Assembly: GCF_028823535.1 (NCBI RefSeq)
Contig: NZ_JAQIYM010000004.1
Location: 248,001 to 312,000, forward strand
Source of the DNA: Pseudomonas serbica
GTDB lineage: Bacteria; Pseudomonadota; Gammaproteobacteria; Pseudomonadales; Pseudomonadaceae
Reading direction: 5' to 3'
DNA: 64,000 bases
This document shows positions 45,860 through 53,629 of this stretch, piece by piece. Position 1 is the first letter of the stretch. Every line of letters starts with the position of its first letter. The notes under the pieces were generated by a model that was not told where the DNA came from, did no database searches, and worked only from the letters and a program-made list of their open reading frames with translations. The translations under genes and the position numbers were made by a program.

Positions 45860-45873
45860 AGCGCTACCTTAGT
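45860..45873. promoter_or_regulatory. GntR operator upstream of gntR (full consensus match)
   Basis: AGCGCTACCTTAGT is the exact inverse of AC-N-AAG-N-TAGCGCT, reported for P. aeruginosa GntR, 28 nt upstream of the gntR ATG. GACAGCGCTACCTT is shared with the gntK site, supporting a real motif. Confidence 0.75.
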
Positions 45874-45901
45874 GCCTTGAATTTTGTTTGGCAAGCCGTC
45901 G

Positions 45902-46933
45902 ATGACTCCAACTAAAAACGATAAAAATACCCGCACCACTGGCCGCCCTACGCTGAACGAAGTGGCACGCCTGGCCGGTGTCAGTCCGATTACCGCCTCC
46001 CGCGCCCTGCGCGGGGTCAGCACGGTGGCCACTGAACTGGTGGAAAAAGTCCAGAAAGCCGCGCTGGAACTCAACTACGTGGTCAACCCCGCAGCCCGTG
46101 CCCTGGCCTCGGCGCAGAGCCATTCGGTGGTGGTGTTGGTGCCCTCCCTGTCCAACCTGCTGTTCATCGACACCCTGGAAGCCATTCATCAGGTCCTGCG
46201 CCCCAAGGGCTTCGAAGTGCTGATCGGCAACTTCCATTACTCGCGCGACGAAGAAGAAAACCTGCTGCGCAACTACATGGCCTATCAGCCTCGCGGCTTG
46301 CTGCTGACCGGTTTCGACCGCACCGAAAGTTCGCGGCGGATGATCGAAGCCAGCAATATCCCATGTGTGTACATGATGGAACTGGACAGCGCTGCCGGTC
46401 TCAATTGCGTTGGCTTTTCGCAACTGGCGGCCGGCGAAACGGCGGCCGAGCACTTGCTCTCGCGCGGGCGCAAACGCCTGGCGTACATCGGCGCACAGCT
46501 CGATCAACGCACCTTGCTGCGCGGTGAGGGTTTCCGCAAGGCCCTGAAAAAGGCCGGCCTGTACGACCCGGACCTGGAAGTGCTGACCCCGCGCTCCTCC
46601 TCCGTCGGCCTGGGTGGCGAACTGTTCCTGCAACTGCTGGCCAGCCACCCGGACGTCGATGCGATCTTCTTCGGCAACGACGACCTGGCCCAGGGCGCCC
46701 TGCTCGAAGCCATGCGCTGCGGGATCAAGATCCCCGAACAGGTGGCGATCCTGGGTTTCAACGATTTGCCGATGTCCGAACACATGGTCCCGCGCCTGAG
46801 CAGCATCAACACACCGCGCGAAGCCATCGGCCGTCGCGCGGCGGAGCAGATGCTGACGCTGATGGCCGGTAATACCGTGGCCAGACCGGTACAGGACATG
46901 GGGTTTGAGTTGAAGGTGCGCGAGAGTACTTAA
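45902..46933 (+). CDS. gntR: GntR, LacI-family repressor of gluconate genes
   Basis: A 343-residue repressor. HTH: PTLNEVARLAGVSPITASRALRG (about 16-38), hinge NPAARALASAQSHSVVV, and a periplasmic-binding-fold effector domain to the C-terminus (LVPSLSNLLF, PEQVAILGFNDLPMSEHMVPRLSSINTPREAIGRRAAE). It senses gluconate or 6-phosphogluconate and controls gntP and gntK; three matching operators are seen. ATG 45902 is preferred to TTG 45884 upstream. Confidence 0.93.
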   Translation: MTPTKNDKNTRTTGRPTLNEVARLAGVSPITASRALRGVSTVATELVEKVQKAALELNYVVNPAARALASAQSHSVVVLVPSLSNLLFIDTLEAIHQVLRPKGFEVLIGNFHYSRDEEENLLRNYMAYQPRGLLLTGFDRTESSRRMIEASNIPCVYMMELDSAAGLNCVGFSQLAAGETAAEHLLSRGRKRLAYIGAQLDQRTLLRGEGFRKALKKAGLYDPDLEVLTPRSSSVGLGGELFLQLLASHPDVDAIFFGNDDLAQGALLEAMRCGIKIPEQVAILGFNDLPMSEHMVPRLSSINTPREAIGRRAAEQMLTLMAGNTVARPVQDMGFELKVREST

Positions 46934-47086
46934 AGGCACGTTCGGCGACACGGATTAAGAATGGTCCGTGTCTGCCGCTTCAGAATCAGTAGCCAGGATA
47001 ATGAATCATTGGCAGGAGTAAGTACTGGCAGCCATTCTAGCGAGATCGACTTTGGTTATTCGGTTAACCTGTAACGTGCTTCAGGG

Positions 47087-48382
47087 TCAGGGTAACCAAC
47101 CCAGAAAGACGAACCATCCATAATTGATGGGAACCAATACAACAAAGGTAATGAGTGCAAGCGCAAGACTCAATCGTAAAGCTGCCATGAAAGGGATTCT
47201 TCCCATTTCAATGGCGAGAACAATCGGTGAGGCTTGGTAGGGCAGGAGCGGTGTTGAAAACCCGATGACCTGAATCATCAGAACACTTAATAAAGGCAAC
47301 CCGGATGCAGTGGCTAACGACTGCGCCAGGGGAGTAAATAGGGCTGGCACTCCGTTCGCTGTGACCACAAAGTTGAGCAGCGTGGAAAACCCTACGATCA
47401 AGGCGTAACTGCTGAACGGTGAGGACGGATCCAACGGTGCGATAGCCAGTAGTTCATTTCCTATAAAGGTTCCCAGTCCGCTTTGTCCTACAAGTGCAGC
47501 GAGGCCGAGGATTGCTGCAACATACACCGCGGTCCGATGATTTACCTCTTGACCAAATTCGTCACTGGATACAAAGCCGACTCGTGGAAGCAGGCATAAG
47601 CAAGCTGCCACGAGACCGACCCAAGCAGGAGAAACTCCGTGCAAGGAATCGGTAAGCCAGAGTCCCAGGGTCATCAGCAAGAGAACGCCTAATCTCTTTT
47701 CCTCAGGACTCAAAGGACGAGTGGGTTCCACTTCTATGCTTTTTTCCACCTTATCCGGAAATAACCAGACAACACATGCACACAGTGCAGCCCCCTTCAG
47801 AATGCCAAGTACGGGTGCATGTAGTATCAGATACGGCAGATAAGAGAGTTGAATCCCGTACGTGGTATCGATCGACCCGGCCATAACAAGATTTGGAACA
47901 TTCGCTGGCAGAATGGATGCCGAAAGTTGGAAGGTGCCAAAGCCGACAGCGAGTGAAAGCCCTATACGCCCTGGACGTTTCTCCCTGAAACCCACTCGAT
48001 CAGCAAGCGCCAGTACGATCGGCATTAGAAGTGCAATACGTCCCATGTTAGAAGGCATAACAAAGGCAAGCATGTAAGTGAGGCCGACTATGCCAGCGAC
48101 CATTTGCGGGTAAGACCTGGAAAGATGGACCGCGAGTACCCTGGCAAATCTAGAGGCCAATCCCGTTTTACGAATAGCAATCCCGATGACATAGCCGCTA
48201 ATGACGAGCCAGAATGCAGCAGAGGTAAAACCGGAGAAGATCAAGGAAGCGGGAGCGACATGGAGGATCATCGCAACCGCGAAAAACAAAAGTGCAGTCA
48301 AGTACTCCGGAAGTCTACGTGTTGCCCATAGCAAGATTGTCACAGCGACCAGTCCGGCAACTATTATCAGTTGAGCATCCAT
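47087..48382 (-). CDS. SLC13-type anion permease (DASS-like)
   Basis: A 431-residue inner-membrane permease, about 11-13 membrane segments, of the ion transporter superfamily (SLC13/CitM-like). Seen: AFVMPSNMGRIALLMPIVLALADRVG, SASILPANVPNLVMAGSIDTTYGI (inverted-repeat half), NHRTAVYVAAILGLAALVGQSGLGTFIGN, and QVIGFSTPLLPYQASPIVLAIEMGRI. Substrate unknown, probably a carboxylate or sulfate-type anion. The codon use and base composition are visibly more AT-rich than neighbouring genes. It is divergent from a LysR gene. Confidence 0.85.
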   Translation of the reverse strand: MDAQLIIVAGLVAVTILLWATRRLPEYLTALLFFAVAMILHVAPASLIFSGFTSAAFWLVISGYVIGIAIRKTGLASRFARVLAVHLSRSYPQMVAGIVGLTYMLAFVMPSNMGRIALLMPIVLALADRVGFREKRPGRIGLSLAVGFGTFQLSASILPANVPNLVMAGSIDTTYGIQLSYLPYLILHAPVLGILKGAALCACVVWLFPDKVEKSIEVEPTRPLSPEEKRLGVLLLMTLGLWLTDSLHGVSPAWVGLVAACLCLLPRVGFVSSDEFGQEVNHRTAVYVAAILGLAALVGQSGLGTFIGNELLAIAPLDPSSPFSSYALIVGFSTLLNFVVTANGVPALFTPLAQSLATASGLPLLSVLMIQVIGFSTPLLPYQASPIVLAIEMGRIPFMAALRLSLALALITFVVLVPINYGWFVFLGWLP

Positions 48383-48490
48383 ATTACTTTCCTATGTTCT
48401 GCGGCTTCGGTTCACGGACGTATTCGTCCTGATCGAACCACCGACTGCACTTTTAGCGTAGGAGAAGCATGGCGGCGGAAAAATAAAATG

Positions 48491-48503
48491 TCTAATATTT
48501 AGA
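48491..48503. promoter_or_regulatory. LysR-type palindrome upstream of the LysR gene
   Basis: TCTAATATTTAGA, with 5-nt arms and a 3-nt centre, fits the T-N11-A rule for LysR operators. It lies between the divergent LysR and SLC13-type genes, 32 nt before the LysR start. Confidence 0.55.
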
Positions 48504-48534
48504 AAATCCAGAATCAGTATCTTTGGAGTCCTAA

Positions 48535-49422
48535 TTGGAACTCAGGCACTTACGTTATTTCGTCGTCACGGCCCAAGCTGAAAACTTCACACGAGCAGCC
48601 GAACAACTTGGAATCGCCCAGCCCCCGCTTGGACAGCAGATACGTGATTTGGAGGATGAAATCGGTACGCCGCTTTTCCACCGTGTAGGACGCGGCGTCG
48701 TACTCAGCGACGCAGGCAAGGCATTCCTGGTATCAGCACGAGACATTCTTGCACGTGCCGAGGACGCCCAAAAAAATGCGCGCCGCGTTGCGCGAGGTGA
48801 GGTCGGCTCATTGAACCTGGGATTTACCGAATCCGCCTCGTTTAACGATACGGTCACCGGTTTGATCAGGCGGTATCAGCAACAGCACCCCAAGGTTGAG
48901 GTCAACCTTGAAGAGAACAATAGCGAATCACTCATTTCCAGACTCGGCCGTGGAGAAATTGACGCCGCGTTTGTGAGGCCTCCGTTTGCCATGGGCGGCG
49001 ATATTGATTTCATCACCCTGTCCGAAGAACCCCTTATTGTTGTCCTGCCAGATGGCCACCCATTAACGTCGTACCAGCGACTGTCCCTCGCTGATTTACG
49101 GCAGGAGAACTTCATCCTGTATTCGCGCAAATCCGGTTATGGACTGAGTGCGGATATCGTGGCTGCCTGTCGGCAGAGTGGTTTCAATCCGATCATCCGT
49201 CAGCAGGCTCCCCAACTATCGTCCGCTGTTAACCTGGTATCAGCGGGGATGGGTATTGCGGTCGTACCCGCATCGATGCAGCGAATTCAACGCGATGGCC
49301 TGCACTACAGAGCGCTTGGGCTTGATTGGCCCAAGGCTATACTTGGGTTGGCCACACGAACGGCGAACCGGTCAACCCTGGTCGAAGACCTGATTAGTTC
49401 GACGAGAATCGAGTCTTCCTAA
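48535..49422 (+). CDS. LysR-family regulator (divergent from SLC13 permease)
   Basis: A 295-residue regulator of the BenM/CatR-like group. HTH NFTRAAEQLGIAQPPLGQQIRDLEDEIGTPLFHRVGRGVVLSDAG (about 18-62), effector domain (about 90-290) with GSLNLGFTESASFNDTV. TTG start, supported by GGAGTCCTAA upstream. More AT-rich than most of the window. The likely target is the divergent permease. Confidence 0.9.
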   Translation: MELRHLRYFVVTAQAENFTRAAEQLGIAQPPLGQQIRDLEDEIGTPLFHRVGRGVVLSDAGKAFLVSARDILARAEDAQKNARRVARGEVGSLNLGFTESASFNDTVTGLIRRYQQQHPKVEVNLEENNSESLISRLGRGEIDAAFVRPPFAMGGDIDFITLSEEPLIVVLPDGHPLTSYQRLSLADLRQENFILYSRKSGYGLSADIVAACRQSGFNPIIRQQAPQLSSAVNLVSAGMGIAVVPASMQRIQRDGLHYRALGLDWPKAILGLATRTANRSTLVEDLISSTRIESS

Positions 49423-49559
49423 TTGATTGTCCATTGTGGTTAAGGAGTTCCCTCCCTCACCACTGCTGCGTGCTATTGCTGCGCAAACCAAGATCAAAGG
49501 ATCGCAGCCTGCGGTAGCTCCTACACTTGAATATACGCCACTCTCGCTGGAGTCGTTCC

Positions 49560-50198
49560 ATGGAACACACACTGAAGATTCTGGGAAAAGCCTCGTCGAT
49601 CAACGTCAGGAAGGTCCTGTGGACCTGTGAGGAACTGGGCCTTTCCTATGAACGCGAGGATTGGGGCAGCGGTTTTGCCTCGACCCACAGCCCCGAGTTC
49701 CTGCGGTACAACCCCAACGCACAGGTACCGGTGATCATCGATGATGCCGGTGTGCTGTGGGAGTCAAACACCATTTGCCGCTACCTGAGCGCCAGGCACC
49801 AGCACCACCATACGGAGCTGCTGCCCAGCGATCCGGCCGCGCGCGCCCGGGTGGAGCAGTGGATGGACTGGCAGGCCACCGATCTCAATTCGTCCTGGAG
49901 CTACGCGTTCATGGCGCTGGTGCGCAAGGATCCGGAATTCCAGGAAGCCCATCGCATCGAAGTCGGCGTACGCGGCTGGAACCAGAAGATGGCCATTCTC
50001 GAACATCAGCTCGCGACCACCCAGGCCTATGTCGCCGGGGCAAAATTCAGCGTGGCCGACATTGTCATTGGGCTCTCGGTCAACCGCTGGCTGATGACGC
50101 CCATGGAGCGGCCCGACTATTCGGCCGTCGACGAGTATTTCAAGCGCCTGGCGCAACACCCGGGCTTCCTCAAACACTGCTGTAATGGCCTGCCTTGA
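49560..50198 (+). CDS. Glutathione S-transferase family protein
   Basis: A 212-residue cytosolic protein. N-terminal thioredoxin-fold domain (about 3-82): LKILGKASSINVRKVLWTCEELGLSYEREDW and NPNAQVPVIIDDAGVLWESNTICRYL, with the cis-Pro VPV and glutathione-binding ES pair. C-terminal helical domain with KFSVADIVIGLSVNRWL. The Ser in the SSINVRK segment is in the position of the catalytic residue of theta/beta-like members. Substrate unknown. Start ATG 49560 behind GGAGTC. Confidence 0.92.
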   Translation: MEHTLKILGKASSINVRKVLWTCEELGLSYEREDWGSGFASTHSPEFLRYNPNAQVPVIIDDAGVLWESNTICRYLSARHQHHHTELLPSDPAARARVEQWMDWQATDLNSSWSYAFMALVRKDPEFQEAHRIEVGVRGWNQKMAILEHQLATTQAYVAGAKFSVADIVIGLSVNRWLMTPMERPDYSAVDEYFKRLAQHPGFLKHCCNGLP

Positions 50199-50367
50199 TT
50201 AGTCATGCCTTGCAAACCCTTGCCGCCCGACGGCAAGGGTTGACCGCAGCCTGTGGGTCAGCTGTCGGTTGTAAAGTCTCAACTTATTGATATTGAAGGA
50301 ATTTATTGTATAGGCATACTCTTTGCTCAATGCACTGCACCGCCAATACCTACAAGGTCTGCCTATC

Positions 50368-50904
50368 ATGTTGGTCAGTGCAAAATTGAACCTGGTAACG
50401 CCCCTCCCCAAACGCCCCGGTGAAGACTCGGTCGCCGAAGCCGCCGCCGGCCTGCAAAGCGTCATGACCCAGGCCCTGCAAAACAACGTGCAGGCGCAGA
50501 CCACGCAAGCCAGCACGCAGGTCGAGGAATCCGCCACGCAACTGGCCACGCAACAAGTGAGCGAAGCCAGCCGGATCAGCGACAACGTCGATGAAGCGTT
50601 CGCCAAGACCCGCGTGGGCCTGCAAGCGACCACTGCGCCACTGCCTGACGAGGTCAAGGACAGGATTGGCGATGGCTCGGCGACGTCCGCATTCAAGGAC
50701 TACATGAGCAAGACCCCGGAACAGCGCATGCGCGATGCGATCCTGGAGGAGATGGGGTTGACCCAGGAGCAGATCGATCAGATGCCGCCGGAGAAACAAC
50801 AAGCCATCGGCGAGGAAATAGCCGAGCGCCTGCTGGACAAGGCGAAGCTGGCTCAAACCGAGAAAGCCCAATACAGTGGTGAAATCACCCAGCAACAAAT
50901 GTAG
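50368..50904 (+). CDS. Hypothetical Gln/Ala-rich protein (178 aa)
   Basis: A 178-residue protein with no recognised domain. Residues about 25-85 are rich in Gln, Ala, Thr and Ser with a heptad-like pattern (coiled coil likely); the C-terminal part contains TPEQRMRDAILEEMGLTQEQIDQMPPEKQQAIGEEIAERL, an acidic helical segment seen at the end of several uncharacterised Pseudomonas proteins. No signal peptide or membrane segment. The gene has its own AT-rich promoter region (about 50270-50340). Its stop codon (TAG) is formed by the first bases of a REP element. Confidence 0.75.
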   Translation: MLVSAKLNLVTPLPKRPGEDSVAEAAAGLQSVMTQALQNNVQAQTTQASTQVEESATQLATQQVSEASRISDNVDEAFAKTRVGLQATTAPLPDEVKDRIGDGSATSAFKDYMSKTPEQRMRDAILEEMGLTQEQIDQMPPEKQQAIGEEIAERLLDKAKLAQTEKAQYSGEITQQQM

Positions 50905-50984
50905 GAGCCGGCTTGCCGGCGAAGGCGGCCTTGAACCTTTGATCGATCTTCTGGACGCCTTCGCTGGCAAGCCAGCTCCTACAG
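50900..50984. repeat. REP doublet overlapping a stop codon
   Basis: TGTAGGAGCCGGCTTGCCGGCGAA and the inverted TTCGCTGGCAAGCCAGCTCCTACA. The TAG in the first copy is the stop codon of the 178-aa gene. Confidence 0.88.
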
Positions 50985-50996
50985 GAGAGGTGCCGG

Positions 50997-52316
50997 TCAG
51001 TTCAACTGCAAGGTCGAGTTGAACTGGCTGATCGCGTCCACCACATGCCGCGAGCCCTGCTGGATCTCGAGGATCACCTCCCCCGCCTCGTTCGCCAGTT
51101 CCACGCCCAGTCCGGTTCGACTCAGGCTCGACTGCATGCTCGACACCGCACTCAATGACAGGTCGTGGTTCTTGCGCACCACATCGACGATTTCCAGGGT
51201 GGCCTGGCTGGTGCGTGCGGCCAGGCTGCGCACTTCATCGGCCACCACGGCAAACCCTCGCCCATGTTCGCCGGCGCGGGCCGCTTCGATGGCGGCGTTG
51301 AGCGCCAACAGGTTGGTCTGGTCGGCAATGCCGCGGATGGTCTGGACGATCGAGCCGATGATCTCCGACTGCTTGTTCACCGCGTCGATGCTCAGCGCCG
51401 CCTGGTTCAGGTCCTTGGAAATGTCCTGGATGATCTGCACCGTCTGCTGCACCACCTCGGAGCCCTTGCGCGCGCAGGCGTCGTTTTGCACCGAGGTGCT
51501 GTGGGCCGAGTCCGCGGCGGTTTGCAGGGTGGTCATCTGTTGGGTGATGTCGCTGGCGAACTTGACCACCTTGTACAGGCGACCCTTGGCGTCGAACAAC
51601 GGGTTGTAGGAGGCCTCAAGGAATATCGTCTGGCCCTGCTTGTTCTTGCGCTCGAAACGATGGGAATGATATTCGCCTCGGTTGAGTGAGGCCCAGAAGT
51701 TCTTGTAGCCCTGGGACTCTGCTTCGGCGCGATGGCAGAACATGCTGTGATGCTGCCCGACGATTTCATTGAGCGAGTACTGCGTGGTTTTCAGGAAGTT
51801 GTCGTTTGCCGTGATCACTCGGCCTTCGGGGGTGAACTCGATTACGGCCATGGAGCGGCCAAGGGCGGCGAGCCTGCTTTGGTTTTCGTGGTCCTGGTTG
51901 ACTCGGGCGGTAATGTCGGTGGCCACCTTGATCACGCTGCGCACCTGGCGGTCGGGACCCAACACCGGCATGTAGCTGGCTTCGAGCCAGATCTCCTTGC
52001 CGCTCTTGTTCAAGCGCTGGAAGGTGCCGCTGATCGGCTCGCCCCGTGCGAGATCGCGCCACAATTTGGCGTACTCCTCACTGCGGTAGAACGCCTCCTC
52101 GCAGAATATCCGGTGATGTTTGCCGCGCACTTCTTCGCCGCTGTAACCCATGGCTTTGCAAAAATTCTCATTGGCCTCGATCACGATGCCATCGGGGGTG
52201 AATTCAATCATAGCCATGGACCGACTGACAGCCGCCAGCTTGGCGTTGGCTTCGGTCAGCGCGCAGCTGAAACGTTCGATTTCCAGCAGGTCAGCCTTGT
52301 GATGCAGGTTAAACAT
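50997..52316 (-). CDS. bdlA: Cytoplasmic PAS-PAS chemoreceptor (BdlA-like)
   Basis: A 439-residue soluble methyl-accepting protein. Two PAS domains (about 25-125, [40 protein letters not shown]; about 145-245, [40 protein letters not shown]) and an MCP signalling domain (about 290-420) with [19 protein letters not shown] and [19 protein letters not shown]. No membrane segment. Resembles BdlA, the biofilm-dispersion locus of P. aeruginosa, in domain order and length. Start ATG 52316 has AGGTGA 8-13 nt upstream; the frame extends 7 codons more. Confidence 0.85.
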   Translation of the reverse strand: MFNLHHKADLLEIERFSCALTEANAKLAAVSRSMAMIEFTPDGIVIEANENFCKAMGYSGEEVRGKHHRIFCEEAFYRSEEYAKLWRDLARGEPISGTFQRLNKSGKEIWLEASYMPVLGPDRQVRSVIKVATDITARVNQDHENQSRLAALGRSMAVIEFTPEGRVITANDNFLKTTQYSLNEIVGQHHSMFCHRAEAESQGYKNFWASLNRGEYHSHRFERKNKQGQTIFLEASYNPLFDAKGRLYKVVKFASDITQQMTTLQTAADSAHSTSVQNDACARKGSEVVQQTVQIIQDISKDLNQAALSIDAVNKQSEIIGSIVQTIRGIADQTNLLALNAAIEAARAGEHGRGFAVVADEVRSLAARTSQATLEIVDVVRKNHDLSLSAVSSMQSSLSRTGLGVELANEAGEVILEIQQGSRHVVDAISQFNSTLQLN

Positions 52317-52746
52317 GGTCGTATCACCTATGCGCATTCATGAAAGTTGCCGGTCTTTCAAAATCCACCACTACGTTCAATAGAACAGGTACACGCGTTC
52401 CTCCAACGAGGAGGAATCAATCAGGTGATAGGTGATGTTCGATCGGAGAGGTCCTTAACACGCCACTCTCATCAAGACATCCTTCTCTTGATAGCCCGGG
52501 GTCGGGCCAGCCCTAACGTGCTCATAAGCGAACTCCATTTCCGGATAACGTCCTGCAAGTGTGTCGGTGCCTTGGGTTGCGCACTCTGGCAGCTTGGCTC
52601 GATGGACCACATACGCCGATAACGATCGATATGGTTAATTAGGGCTCAGCATAGACACCGGCTTTGGGCTTGCAAGGCCACTAGTCGGCCAGCATTGAGG
52701 ACAAAAACGGTTCAGCAGCTGCAGGTCTGGGTGCCAGCTGATGCAT
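52317..52746. other. Intergenic region, no gene seen
   Basis: About 430 nt between bdlA (minus) and the I36-like gene (minus). A plus-strand open frame (52347-52622) has no family or ribosome binding site and is not called. Presumably contains the bdlA promoter; no strong palindrome or terminator was noted. Confidence 0.5.
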
Positions 52747-53406
52747 TCACTGGGCAAACAACATGAACATGGGGGCAAACGCGATGCTCACGACCCGGGC
52801 GTTATGCTCGGTCAATCGGTTCTGGGCCTTGATCTCCGTCCAGGAGTCAATGATGCGCACATCGTCGGGAAGACTGAACGGACAACAGCCCCTGCCCAGG
52901 ATCACCTCCCTGATATTGCTCATCACCATGTTGCCCCTGGCGCCAGGTCCATCGACACCGAAGATCTTCACTGAGTGGGCCTTATTGTTGTGCTGCCAGG
53001 AGACGACCTGGGCGTTCATATCGTAGTCGGACAGATTGACCGGGCGGCTTCTCGCGGTGCTGAGCAAGGACAATTTCCTGCCAGCGAAATCCGCAGCGGT
53101 CCAGAGACACACGTAACCGTAATCGCAGGCGCTATCCGACTGACCTGCGTCGCCGGGTACCGGGAAGGTCAGCACGGCGGCACCGTTGTCGTAAGTCACT
53201 TGAGTCGCACTGACTTGATGCCCGCCAGACTTATGAATGAGTTGTCGGTCAATTTGCTGCTGCACCTCGGCTTTTTGTTCAACCGTCATGGGCGGTTCAA
53301 ACAACGTATAGGGGCTGCGCTTGACCGTCGCCTGCTTCGCCGAAAAGAGCAGTGCGCCGACACCGAGACAGATTGCCACGAAGCTAACCAGCCATTTGCT
53401 GTTCAT
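52747..53406 (-). CDS. Exported or anchored protein with peptidase inhibitor I36-like domain
   Basis: A 219-residue protein: N-terminal hydrophobic segment (LVSFVAICLGVGALLFSA, about 6-23; signal peptide or anchor), a short helical linker, then a domain with the I36/SMI-type crystallin-like pattern (ACDYGYVCLWTAADFAGRKLSLLST ... YDMNAQVVSWQHNNKAHSVKIF). Similar domains in Streptomyces inhibit metalloproteinases; function in Pseudomonas is unknown. The second half repeats the beta pattern (RGNMVMSNIREVILGRGCC). ATG 53406 is used; the longer frame has no support. Confidence 0.75.
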   Translation of the reverse strand: MNSKWLVSFVAICLGVGALLFSAKQATVKRSPYTLFEPPMTVEQKAEVQQQIDRQLIHKSGGHQVSATQVTYDNGAAVLTFPVPGDAGQSDSACDYGYVCLWTAADFAGRKLSLLSTARSRPVNLSDYDMNAQVVSWQHNNKAHSVKIFGVDGPGARGNMVMSNIREVILGRGCCPFSLPDDVRIIDSWTEIKAQNRLTEHNARVVSIAFAPMFMLFAQ

Positions 53407-53629
53407 GTAGAGACTCCGTGCGCCTGGAACGCTGAAGACAGCGTGAGCAGGAAACCAGAGTCCGTTCGACACAATTGATTGTCTACTGTCAGAACTAACA
53501 GGGTCGACGGATGGCGCCATCGGGCCGATTGTTGAAATAACCCCGCCTCCCGCTTGCGCGGCCCCCTCCTGCTCACTAACGTAGCGCCTTTATTGCGCGC
53601 CGCCGCCTCTACCCCGCAGGAGCTTTGCC

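Noticed and set aside
46946..46980. Stem-loop after gntR (ACACGGA ... TCCGTGT)
   Set aside because: Lacks a T tract; may still be a hairpin but is too weak to call a terminator.
52347..52622. 91-codon plus-strand frame
   Set aside because: No ribosome binding site, no family resemblance, unlikely composition.
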